From: Acetofilamentum sp.
GTDB taxonomy: Bacteria; Bacteroidota; Bacteroidia; Bacteroidales; JAFGUD01
Direction of reading: 5' to 3'
Assembly: GCA_020722645.1 (NCBI GenBank)
Contig: DYKL01000053.1
Coordinates: 1-14,193, forward strand
Length of the DNA stretch: 14,193 bases
Positions 7,715 through 14,193 of the stretch are shown here, one piece after another; the stretch's first letter is position 1, and every line of letters starts with the position of its first letter. The translations under genes and the position numbers were made by a program. Under the pieces are notes generated by a model. It saw only the letters and a list, made by a program, of their open reading frames with translations. It was not told the DNA's origin and ran no database searches.

Positions 7715-8417
7715 AACTTCAGGTATCGTTTTAAGACAACAGAAATATACCGATAATAAAAGAATTGTGCATATTTTCACTGAAAAATTCGGAAAAAAAA
7801 GTTTTATAATTTTTAGCAATTCAAAATCAAAAAACAAATTTGTTCAATTATTTCAGCCTTTTTTTATACTTAATATTGAGTTTTCGCAAAATAAAAATAA
7901 TTTAGCGACCTTAAAAGAGGCTAATATAGGCTTTCCTTTCAAAACAATCCCGTTTAATACTCAAAAATCGGCAATTGTATTTTTTTTATCTGAAATAATT
8001 TGGAAAATATATGACGAACAATATATTGACGAAAAATTCTATCATTTTTTTGAAAATGCTGTCAAATTGCTTGATAATCAATCAAAGCCGGCAAATTTTC
8101 ACATTGCATTTATGACCGATTTACTTTATTTTCTAGGATTGAACCCCGTAAAAAATTTTTCTGAAACAAACAAATATTTCAGTATTCCTGATGCTAAATT
8201 TTTCGACAAATATGATAATCAAAATTGTATGGACGAAAAATCATCAGCCATTTTTTACGAATTGTTAAATTCCGGTTTATCTAAATCAGAAAATTTAATC
8301 ATCAATAAAAAAGAAAAAAAAAATGTTTTAGACAAAATACTTGATTTTTATACTTTTCACTACAGTCATTTGAAAAACTTAAAAACTTTGGGTGTTCTTG
8401 AAGAATTATTTGCTTAA
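7704..8417 (+). CDS. recO: DNA repair protein RecO
   Basis: A 237-residue protein of standard RecO length. It begins MLYKTSGIVLRQQKYTDNKRIVHIFTEKFGKKSFI, the usual RecO N-terminal OB-fold (about residues 1-80), followed by a helical domain with FHIAFMTDLLYFLGLNP (about 131-147), which matches the family. RecO works with RecR to load RecA on SSB-coated single-stranded DNA in gap repair. The zinc-binding cysteines of many RecO proteins are absent; the only Cys is in NQNCMDEKS, which fits the divergent Bacteroidota form. The ATG at 7704 is preceded by an A-rich stretch, not a Shine-Dalgarno. The DUF2797 gene begins 11 nt after its stop and is probably co-transcribed. Confidence 0.92.
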   Translation: MLYKTSGIVLRQQKYTDNKRIVHIFTEKFGKKSFIIFSNSKSKNKFVQLFQPFFILNIEFSQNKNNLATLKEANIGFPFKTIPFNTQKSAIVFFLSEIIWKIYDEQYIDEKFYHFFENAVKLLDNQSKPANFHIAFMTDLLYFLGLNPVKNFSETNKYFSIPDAKFFDKYDNQNCMDEKSSAIFYELLNSGLSKSENLIINKKEKKNVLDKILDFYTFHYSHLKNLKTLGVLEELFA

Positions 8418-8428
8418 AAAAAATTACT

Positions 8429-9235
8429 ATGGAAATAATATTAAAAAAGATGCGTACCGAATACTTCGAACCTGTTAAATATTTTTTGGAATACGGTCAG
8501 GAAAGCATTTTAATGAACGACCTGCTTGGAAAACAATTAAAAATTGAATTTACAGGCAAAATAAACTGCATTAAATGTGGTGCTGTTACAAAAAAAAGTT
8601 TTGGTCAGGGCTTTTGTTACAATTGTTTTCTGACAGCTCCTGAAGCAGAAGAATGTGTTTTCTTTCCTGAAAAATGCCTCGCTCACGAAGGCATAGCCAG
8701 AGATATGGAATATGCAAAAGAAAATTGTCTTAAACCTCATTATGTCTATTTTTCAAAAACCAGCAATATTAAAGTCGGCGTTACAAGGCAATCTCAGATA
8801 CCAACAAGATGGATAGACCAGGGAGCATCACAAGCCGTTAAATTCGCCAAAACTCCTTATCGTCAAATAGCTGGTCTGATTGAAGTTGAGCTTAAAAAGA
8901 ATTTTTCGGACAAAACGTCGTGGCAAAAAATGCTTAAAAACGAAAGTACAGACCAAAACCTGATTGATGCTAAACAAAAAGCAATTGATTTATTACCCGA
9001 AGATTTTAAAAAATTTTTAATCAATGATAATGAAATAATCGAAATAAAATATCCGTTTTTAAAAGTCCCACAAAAAATCAATTCTATGAACTTTGACAAA
9101 AATAATACTATCGAAGGTATTTTAACAGGTATAAAAGGACAATACTTAATTTTTGACAATGAGAAAGTATTAAATATCAGGTCACATTCGGGTTACAATG
9201 TAATATTAAATTTGGTTCTACCGCAAACTGTGTGA
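8429..9235 (+). CDS. DUF2797 protein: zinc-finger-like and GIY-YIG-like
   Basis: A 268-residue protein matching the DUF2797 family as I know it. Residues 47-100 hold a cysteine cluster (Cys47, Cys50, Cys63, Cys66, Cys76, Cys83, Cys100; also His86 and His104), arranged as CxxC...CxxC, so a structural zinc site is likely. Immediately after comes HYVYFSKTSNIKVGVTRQ (104-121) and RWIDQGASQA (127-136), which has the layout of a GIY-YIG core (YVY, a short loop, KVG, Thr, then Arg). A later Glu in AGLIEVELKKNF (148-159) could fill the catalytic position. Nuclease activity is therefore an inference, not established. It lies 11 nt behind recO, which agrees with a DNA-related job. The 154 bp to parC contain a promoter, so parC is probably separately controlled. 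Confidence 0.85.
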   Translation: MEIILKKMRTEYFEPVKYFLEYGQESILMNDLLGKQLKIEFTGKINCIKCGAVTKKSFGQGFCYNCFLTAPEAEECVFFPEKCLAHEGIARDMEYAKENCLKPHYVYFSKTSNIKVGVTRQSQIPTRWIDQGASQAVKFAKTPYRQIAGLIEVELKKNFSDKTSWQKMLKNESTDQNLIDAKQKAIDLLPEDFKKFLINDNEIIEIKYPFLKVPQKINSMNFDKNNTIEGILTGIKGQYLIFDNEKVLNIRSHSGYNVILNLVLPQTV

Positions 9236-9322
9236 AAATTAAAAACTAACTAACGTTACAATGTTTTTTATGTGTCTTAAACTGAAAACAGCGAAGTTAT
9301 TGAAATTGATTATGTTAAAAAT

Positions 9323-9331
9323 TGTGGATAA
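9323..9331 (-). promoter_or_regulatory. Candidate DnaA box (TTATCCACA)
   Basis: The minus strand reads TTATCCACA, a perfect match to the strong DnaA-box 9-mer. It lies in the 154-bp gap before parC, about 29 bp upstream of the -7 box. I see a single copy and no cluster, so it is not an origin; a regulatory role is only inferred. Confidence 0.35.
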
Positions 9332-9359
9332 ATGTATTTTATACTTGAAAAATAATTTT

Positions 9360-9367
9360 TAATTTTG
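9360..9367 (+). promoter_or_regulatory. Putative -7 box (TAATTTTG) for parC
   Basis: Full match to TAnnTTTG, followed by C as is common. It lies 22 nt before the parC ATG. The -33 region about 20 nt upstream is T-rich but has no TTG. Confidence 0.5.
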
Positions 9368-9389
9368 CAAGCGATGAAAATATCAAAAA

Positions 9390-12020
9390 ATGGACGAAGA
9401 AAATATTTTTGACAACGAAAATCTTGAAAACACTACGGAAATAAACGGAGCTAATGTCTTTTCAGTATCCGGAATGTACAAGAATTGGTTTTTGGACTAT
9501 GCTTCTTATGTAATATTGGAAAGAGCTGTGCCACATGTAAATGATGGATTAAAACCGGTTCAGAGACGTATCCTTCACTCAATGAAACGTTTAGATGACG
9601 GAAGATACAATAAAGTAGCCAATATCATCGGACATACCATGCAGTTTCACCCGCACGGAGACGCTTCTATCGGAGATGCGCTTGTACAACTTGGTCAAAA
9701 AGAACTTTTGATTGACACACAAGGAAACTGGGGCAATGTTTACACCGGCGACTCGGCTGCTGCTCCTCGTTACATCGAAGCTAGATTGTCAAAATTTGCT
9801 TTGGAAATTCTTTTTAATGCTAAAACTACTAACTGGAAACCTTCTTACGACGGCAGAAATCAGGAACCAATTAACCTGCCTGTAAAATTTCCTTTGCTTC
9901 TTGCACAAGGTGTTGAAGGGATTGCAGTTGGGCTCGCATCAAAAATTTTACCGCATAATTTTATTGAGCTTATTGACGCATCGGTTTCATACCTAAAAAA
10001 TGAAGAATTTGAGCTTTATCCTGATTTTTTTACCGGAGGTTTAATTGATGTTTCAAAATATAACGACGGTATTCGTGGCGGTAAAATAAGAGTCAGAGCA
10101 AGAATCGAAAAAACAGATAAAAAAACACTGACTATCACCGAACTGCCTTTCGGTAAAACAACAACTCAATTAATTGACTCTATTCTGCTTGCAAACGAAA
10201 AAGGTAAAATTAAAATTCGAAAAATTGAAGATAAAACTTCCGATCAGGTTAAAATAATTATTCATCTACATAGCGATTTGACTGCCGATCAGGCTATTGA
10301 CGCTCTTTTTGCTTTTACTGAATGTGAAATCTCCATTTCTCCGAACTGTACTGTTATCGAAGGTGATAAACCAAAATTTTTATCGGTTACTGAAATGTTA
10401 AAAATATCTGCCGATAACACTCTGAACCTTCTGAAAAAAGAATTGGAAATTGAAATAGATGAGCTTAATGAATCGCTCTTTTTTGCTTCTTTGGAGAAAA
10501 TATTTATCGAAAATAAAATTTATCAAAAAATTGAAGATTGTACTACTTTTGAACAGATTATTGAAACTATTGACAAAGGACTTGACCCTTTTAAACCTAA
10601 GTTCATAAGAGAGGTTACCCGTGATGATATTGTTCAGCTTACTGAAATCAAAATTAAAAGAATATCAAAATTTGACTCTTTCAAAGCTGATGAGTACATA
10701 AAAAATTTGTTGGACAGAATTAAAAAAGCAAAACAAAATTTAGACAATATTGTTCAATATACAATTGACTACTTTTTACATATCAAAGAAAAATACGGAA
10801 AAGGGAAAGAACGTAAAACCGAAATCAGAAGTTTTGACGATATAATAGCCTCAACCGTAGCTGTTGCAAACAAAAAATTATATGTTAATTTCAAAGAAGG
10901 TTTTGCAGGTACCGAACTTAAAGACGGAGAATATTTGACTGATTGCTCTGAAATTGATGATGTTATTGTTTTTCTTCAGACTGGTGAATATTTTGTAACT
11001 AAAGTAACCGATAAGTTTTTTATTGGTCAGAATGTTATTCATATTGATATTTTCCGCAAAAATGATGACCGAACTATTTATAACGTAGCTTATTTAGACG
11101 GAAAAACAGGTGCAACTTTTGTCAAAAGATTTCCTGTTACTTCTGTCCTTAAAGATAAACATTATGATTTGACATCGGGGGCTAAATATTCCAAAATACT
11201 TTATTTTTCTGCCAATCAAAACGGCGAAGCTGAAGTTGTCATTGTAAAATTAAAACCCAAACCAAGACTGAAAAAACTGAAGTTTGAGTTTGATTTCGGC
11301 GAAATGACTATTCGCAACCGCACAGCGAAAGGTAATACTCTGACTAAAAATTTGGTGCATAATATAACAATAAAAGAAAGAGGCGAATCTACCTTGGGAG
11401 GACAAAAACGTTGGTTTGATTTCAATACTTTACGTTTAAAAAGTACTGAAACAGATAAATATCTGGGTGAATTTGAAAACGGCGAAAAAATATTGGTTGC
11501 ATACAAAAACGGAATTTATGTTCTATCTTCCTATGAATTAACAAATCACTTTGAACCGGATATTGTTGCAATTGAAAAATATAATCCGCATAAAGTTTAT
11601 AATGCGATTTATTTTAATGCCGAACAAAATTTTGTTTATATGAAAAGGTTTACATTCGACCCGACAACAGTCGAACAATCATATATAGGCGATGAAGATG
11701 GTTCGTATTTAATGGATTTTTGCGATTTGGAAAATCCTTTTGTAGAAATTGTTTTCGGTGGAACTGATGCCAAAAAAGAGCCGAAAATTATTACCGCAGA
11801 AGAGTTTATATCAGTAAAATCAGTTACTGCAAGAGGTAAAAGACTTGCAACTAATGAAATTTCATCAGCTAAATTTATTATTCCCGAAATAATTGAAGAA
11901 GAAACACCTGAAAATGAAAACGAACAAAACGATGAGAATTTAAAAGAAGAAAATAAAAAAGATAAAATTAATTTTGAAGTCATTATGCCTGACGGAAAAC
12001 AAATAAATCTGGATTTCTAA
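9390..12020 (+). CDS. parC: DNA topoisomerase IV subunit A
   Basis: An 876-residue type IIA topoisomerase A subunit. With ParE it cuts both strands and passes DNA to decatenate sister chromosomes. The N-terminal breakage-reunion domain spans about 30-480: DGLKPVQRRIL (52-62), FHPHGDASIGDAL (86-98) and the catalytic Tyr128 in AAAPRYIEARLS. The C-terminal part, about 500-800, is a beta-pinwheel-like region. No GyrA box (QRRGGKG) is present, which favours ParC over GyrA, and the SIGDALVQLGQ wording is typical of Bacteroidota ParC. Residues about 830-860 are a highly acidic linker (EEETPENENEQNDENLKEE). At the quinolone-relevant position equivalent to GyrA Ser83 it has Ala92, with Asp96 at the Asp87 position. 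No parE is in the window. The gene converges on the 12192-12671 gene. Confidence 0.95.
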   Translation: MDEENIFDNENLENTTEINGANVFSVSGMYKNWFLDYASYVILERAVPHVNDGLKPVQRRILHSMKRLDDGRYNKVANIIGHTMQFHPHGDASIGDALVQLGQKELLIDTQGNWGNVYTGDSAAAPRYIEARLSKFALEILFNAKTTNWKPSYDGRNQEPINLPVKFPLLLAQGVEGIAVGLASKILPHNFIELIDASVSYLKNEEFELYPDFFTGGLIDVSKYNDGIRGGKIRVRARIEKTDKKTLTITELPFGKTTTQLIDSILLANEKGKIKIRKIEDKTSDQVKIIIHLHSDLTADQAIDALFAFTECEISISPNCTVIEGDKPKFLSVTEMLKISADNTLNLLKKELEIEIDELNESLFFASLEKIFIENKIYQKIEDCTTFEQIIETIDKGLDPFKPKFIREVTRDDIVQLTEIKIKRISKFDSFKADEYIKNLLDRIKKAKQNLDNIVQYTIDYFLHIKEKYGKGKERKTEIRSFDDIIASTVAVANKKLYVNFKEGFAGTELKDGEYLTDCSEIDDVIVFLQTGEYFVTKVTDKFFIGQNVIHIDIFRKNDDRTIYNVAYLDGKTGATFVKRFPVTSVLKDKHYDLTSGAKYSKILYFSANQNGEAEVVIVKLKPKPRLKKLKFEFDFGEMTIRNRTAKGNTLTKNLVHNITIKERGESTLGGQKRWFDFNTLRLKSTETDKYLGEFENGEKILVAYKNGIYVLSSYELTNHFEPDIVAIEKYNPHKVYNAIYFNAEQNFVYMKRFTFDPTTVEQSYIGDEDGSYLMDFCDLENPFVEIVFGGTDAKKEPKIITAEEFISVKSVTARGKRLATNEISSAKFIIPEIIEEETPENENEQNDENLKEENKKDKINFEVIMPDGKQINLDF

Positions 12021-12076
12021 CCAGCAATAATTACTTTCGTGAAATCGTTTCGCTAGTTCGTTGATTTTTTAATTTT

Positions 12077-12088
12077 CGTCATCCTGAG
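12077..12088. repeat. Possible fragment of an intergenic repeat (CGTCATCCTGAG)
   Basis: CGTCATCCTGAG resembles the core of a repeat often seen between Bacteroidota genes; this is from memory and the fragment is only 12 bp. Just before it, 12054-12074 matches 18 of 21 positions with 3491-3511 in copy A of the hairpin repeat, so this part of the gap looks like mosaic, rearranged repeat DNA. Confidence 0.3.
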
Positions 12089-12107
12089 TAATTACTAAGG
12101 AAACAAA

Positions 12108-12200
12108 TTATTGATTTTCAGGTAATTAGCGGTTTTTTGTTCAACAAACATAATTCGCTGAATATCAATAGATTACTATAAATATGCCGAGCTATTGATC
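12108..12200. repeat. Hairpin repeat, copy B
   Basis: A 14-bp imperfect stem: TTATTGATTTTCAG (12108-12121) pairs with CTGAATATCAATAG (12158-12171), with one T-G wobble and one mismatch at the ninth position. The loop includes a small perfect stem TTTGTT/AACAAA (12136-12148). Loop and right flank align with copy A (ACATAATT, GAATAT, ATTACTATAAA, CTATTGAT). The right edge overlaps the end of the 159-residue gene and encodes its last codons and TAG stop. It lies between convergent genes, in the same orientation relative to the minus-strand gene as copy A, and could act as a terminator for that gene. Confidence 0.65.
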
Positions 12201-12671
12201 AATAATATGTGTTAAATATTCATTTTCAAAATAGAATTTAATTTTATCAACCATATAATTGTCTTTTTTATCTTTACACATTATAAAAATTCCGCTCCAA
12301 ATATCCCAGCCTAAGAGCATTTTAATATCGGATATTTTAAAATCGAAGAAAACAGCATCAAAACCATAAATGGGTAAATCAAAAACAGCATCAAAATTTT
12401 TTTCAAGAATCTGAGCCATTTCAAATATATGTTCTGCCTCCAAATGGTAGAATTCATAAGATTTTTTATCTTCTGCAACAGTAATAAGTTTACCGTTTAC
12501 AAATTTGAGATTTTCTTTTTGTTTATCCATCAAAAGATAATTTTGTATTGGTTTAAACCTGTTGATTTTGTCTGTGGGGACACCGACAAAAGCGTCTATT
12601 ACCGACATTTCAGGTGTCCAAACCTGAAATTTCAACGGTTTTAAACCAAGACCATATAATTTTATAACCAT
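12192..12671 (-). CDS. Hypothetical protein, 159 residues
   Basis: I do not recognise this family. The protein is soluble-looking, with no signal peptide or membrane segment. It begins MVIKLYGLGLKPLKFQVWTPEMSVIDAFVG and has aromatic-rich segments such as FDLPIYGFDAVFFDFKISDIKMLLGWDIWSGIFIM (about 96-130), suggesting a compact alpha/beta fold. The ATG at 12671 lies within the end of the CorA gene (10-nt overlap with its stop at 12662), which supports co-transcription and coupled translation. A second Met at residue 22 (MSVIDAF) is a possible later start. Its last residues (IIDQ) and stop come from the edge of hairpin repeat copy B, so its C-terminus may have been set by repeat insertion. Confidence 0.7.
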   Translation of the reverse strand: MVIKLYGLGLKPLKFQVWTPEMSVIDAFVGVPTDKINRFKPIQNYLLMDKQKENLKFVNGKLITVAEDKKSYEFYHLEAEHIFEMAQILEKNFDAVFDLPIYGFDAVFFDFKISDIKMLLGWDIWSGIFIMCKDKKDNYMVDKIKFYFENEYLTHIIDQ

Positions 12672-13600
12672 TTTTTCTTTTTAAAAAACAATAGGGTAAA
12701 AACCGACGATAAAATCATCATTACAACTGCCAACGGATAACCAATTTTCCATTTCAGTTCAGGCATAAAATCAAAGTTCATTCCATACACACTGGCTATT
12801 AGAGTGGGGGGAAGAAAAATAACAGTAACAACCGTAAAAATTTTAATTATTCTGTTTTGCTCCATATTGACCAAACCCAAAAAAGAATCCTGCAGAAATT
12901 CGAGTCTTTCAAAGTTGAAACCTGTATGTTCAAGCAAAGAATTGACGTCTTCGAGCATAATTTTCATCGTTTCAAAGTCTTCCTTCGGGAAAATTTTGCT
13001 TTTCATCATTGCTGAAATAACACGATGTTTTTCAACGATATTTTCCCGAATAATAATTGTTGTTTCTTGTAGAGCTGTTATTTTTAGCAGTAAGTTTTTA
13101 TGAATTTGGTTTTCGCCTGTTAGTTCTTTGTTTATTGCTGTAATTTTGTCGGTTATCAGTTCAATTATATCTGCATCTAAATCTATTCTTAAATCAAGTA
13201 TCTGTATGTAAATATCGTCGCCGTCGTGTACTAAATTCAGTTCAAGTTTTTTGTACATTTCTTCAAAAGCTTTGTATTCCTGCTCTCTTTGTGTAATCAG
13301 AGTTTTGTTTTTTATAATAAAAGATACCGGTTCGGCAAAGTAGTTGTTGTTGTTGTTGTTGACGCTTATGAAGTTCAGGTTTATTTTTATTTCGTCAATA
13401 GTTTCGATGTATTTGGAACTTGTTTCTATTTCTTTCCTTTCTAATTTTGTGAATAAATCTACATTAAAAGTTTTTTCAACATGTAATATTTCTTCATCAG
13501 TAGCGTTTATCAAATCTACCCAAATAATATTCTGTTTTGAAAATTTCGAGCCTTTTTCTTTGACAACTCTGTCGTTTTTTAGTGAAAAGTAGTTTATCAT
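12662..13600 (-). CDS. corA: CorA-family magnesium/cobalt transporter
   Basis: A 312-residue CorA-type channel. The large cytoplasmic N-terminal domain (about 1-245) includes long helices (ITDKITAINKELTGENQIHKN; LLEHTGFNFERLEFLQDSFLGLVNMEQNRI). The first membrane segment, about 253-272, ends in the signature YGMNF (GMN, 273-275), followed by the MPEL loop. The second, about 287-305, is followed by a basic tail KKKKWL. The family forms homopentamers that let Mg2+ or Co2+ enter through the inner membrane. Residues 81-86 are six Asn encoded by a run of AAC codons. It starts at ATG 13600, 7 nt after the methyltransferase-like frame, and its end overlaps the next gene by 10 nt. Confidence 0.93.
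   Translation of the reverse strand: MINYFSLKNDRVVKEKGSKFSKQNIIWVDLINATDEEILHVEKTFNVDLFTKLERKEIETSSKYIETIDEIKINLNFISVNNNNNNYFAEPVSFIIKNKTLITQREQEYKAFEEMYKKLELNLVHDGDDIYIQILDLRIDLDADIIELITDKITAINKELTGENQIHKNLLLKITALQETTIIIRENIVEKHRVISAMMKSKIFPKEDFETMKIMLEDVNSLLEHTGFNFERLEFLQDSFLGLVNMEQNRIIKIFTVVTVIFLPPTLIASVYGMNFDFMPELKWKIGYPLAVVMMILSSVFTLLFFKKKKWL
13343..13360. repeat. (GTT)6 microsatellite inside corA
   Basis: Six perfect GTT units on the plus strand, AAC on the coding strand, encode Asn81-Asn86 of CorA. A change by whole units keeps the frame, so slippage would alter only loop length. Confidence 0.85.
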
Positions 13601-13607
13601 CGTTGTT

Positions 13608-14099
13608 TTATTTGTTTTTAAATTTGAAAATCAAAAATATAAAAGTTTTGTCTTTTGTCAATATAATTTCTTCTTTATATTTTAGTTCTATATTTGAGGT
13701 AATTAAAATGTCCTGAATGTCTGATTCTTCTATTTCTTTTGATGTTGCCGATAATTTTTCGAGGCTTTTATAATGTGTTTTAGTTACAAAATAATTTATC
13801 TGACTTTTTTGGATAACAATTGCCAGTGTTCCGTTATTTGAAAGGGTTATGGCGATTTTCGGAAGTACATTTTCAATTTCAATATATTCCAAAATCAGAC
13901 CTGCAAAAATCAGGTCTATGTTGCTGATTTGAAGTTCATCAATATTCAAATCTGTTTTTAGAATCTTTAACCCGTTGATTTTGCGTGAAAATCTTTGTTC
14001 AACAATTTTTAGATATTCTTGATTAAAATCAATTGCAAAAACATTTTGGGTGATAAGAGGATTAATATGTTCCAATCCGTTTCGGGTTGAACAACCCAA
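13608..14099 (-). CDS. Class I SAM methyltransferase-like frame, probably 5'-truncated
   Basis: A 163-residue frame with features of a class I SAM-dependent methyltransferase: a motif I loop (LGCSTRNGLEHI), an acidic second strand (NVFAIDFNQEYLKIVEQRF), TDLNIDELQISNIDLIFAGLILEYI, and a following strand NNGTLAIVIQ. The whole frame contains no Met. TTG at 14099 is the only common start and cuts off the first beta strand, which is still readable upstream (KPQSVAIL). The frame is closed by TAA at 14154-14156, so at most 18 further codons exist, starting with ATT. From memory, related Bacteroidota proteins carry tens of extra N-terminal residues. Only one of the three motif I glycines remains (GCSTR). 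It may be a decayed gene or use an unusual start. It lies 7 nt before corA. Confidence 0.55.
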   Translation of the reverse strand: MGCSTRNGLEHINPLITQNVFAIDFNQEYLKIVEQRFSRKINGLKILKTDLNIDELQISNIDLIFAGLILEYIEIENVLPKIAITLSNNGTLAIVIQKSQINYFVTKTHYKSLEKLSATSKEIEESDIQDILITSNIELKYKEEIILTKDKTFIFLIFKFKNK

Positions 14100-14145
14100 A
14101 ATTGCAACGCTTTGGGGTTTGAATTTCTCTAAGCAGAATTTGGTA

Positions 14146-14176
14146 TTGTTAATTTAGTATAGTTTTTATATCTTTG
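14146..14176 (+). promoter_or_regulatory. Promoter pointing out of the right edge
   Basis: TTG (14146-14148), a 20-nt spacer, then TATCTTTG (14169-14176) followed by C: a complete match to the Bacteroidota TTG-N19/20-TAnnTTTG pattern. The gene it serves would begin just beyond the window. It is divergent from the methyltransferase-like frame and its -33 part overlaps the possible 5' end of that frame. Confidence 0.55.
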
Positions 14177-14193
14177 CAAAATTGTTGAATTTA

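Noticed and set aside
8537..9159. Two minus-strand frames of 67 and 98 codons
   Set aside because: Antisense shadows of the DUF2797 gene, including Phe/Cys-rich mirror composition.
9251..9258. Perfect palindrome TAACGTTA as an operator
   Set aside because: Only 8 bp, AT-rich, single copy; expected by chance.
11216..11983. Two minus-strand frames of 96 and 115 codons
   Set aside because: Antisense to the parC C-terminus; the Ser/Phe-rich translation mirrors the acidic, Lys-rich coding strand.
12021..12076. Intrinsic terminator right after parC
   Set aside because: A weak GAAA/TTTC stem near 12041-12051 and a later T run are not adjacent enough to call with confidence.
12137..12157. TATGTTTG on the minus strand inside hairpin repeat B as a promoter
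   Set aside because: It points into the 3' end of convergent parC, has no -33 match, and copy A has TATGTTTT instead.
12429..13592. Plus-strand frames of 71, 99 and 82 codons
   Set aside because: Antisense to the 159-residue gene and to corA, whose GMN motif and helices settle the real strand.

Overview
This AT-rich window reads as chromosomal DNA of a Bacteroidota bacterium, probably Bacteroidales-like. The evidence is the Bacteroidota type of ParC, RecO, DUF2797 protein and TPR/SpoIIE-type phosphatase, the scarcity of Shine-Dalgarno sequences, and several -7 boxes matching the Bacteroidota pattern TAnnTTTG. Gene content is mostly housekeeping. I see no phage, transposase, CRISPR array, tRNA or rRNA.

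Layout. Positions 1-213 are non-coding and hold a tandem pair of a palindromic GC-richer interspersed repeat. On the minus strand follow a membrane-anchored propeller-like protein (214-1182) and, upstream of it, a lipid- and membrane-linked TPR/PP2C phosphatase (1198-3372). The phosphatase start is corrected here to an internal Met, because the longer frame begins inside a promoter box. A 234-bp gap follows, with copy A of a hairpin repeat. Next is a tight five-gene minus-strand operon, in transcription order mlaE (7665), mlaF, nitroreductase, kdsB and a secreted TPR/transglutaminase-like protein (ending 3607), with gaps of only 0-5 nt. It joins phospholipid transport (MlaEF) with LPS inner-core precursor synthesis (KdsB), so its theme is envelope maintenance. 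Divergent from it, on the plus strand, are recO and a DUF2797 zinc/GIY-YIG-like gene, then parC (topoisomerase IV subunit A). A perfect DnaA-box 9-mer and a TAnnTTTG box lie just upstream of parC.

parC converges on a minus-strand group: a methyltransferase-like frame (13608-14099), a CorA-type Mg2+/Co2+ transporter (12662-13600) and an unrecognised 159-residue protein (12192-12671). Copy B of the hairpin repeat lies between parC and this group and supplies the last codons of the 159-residue gene. At the right edge a well-formed TTG-N20-TAnnTTTG promoter points out of the window.

The most interesting signals are non-coding. The two hairpin repeats (about 3489-3594 and 12108-12200) sit in the same orientation just 3' of minus-strand genes, and three stem pairs differ by compensatory changes. 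The methyltransferase-like frame has no ATG anywhere and appears to lack its N-terminus. I find no convincing new multi-gene system here.
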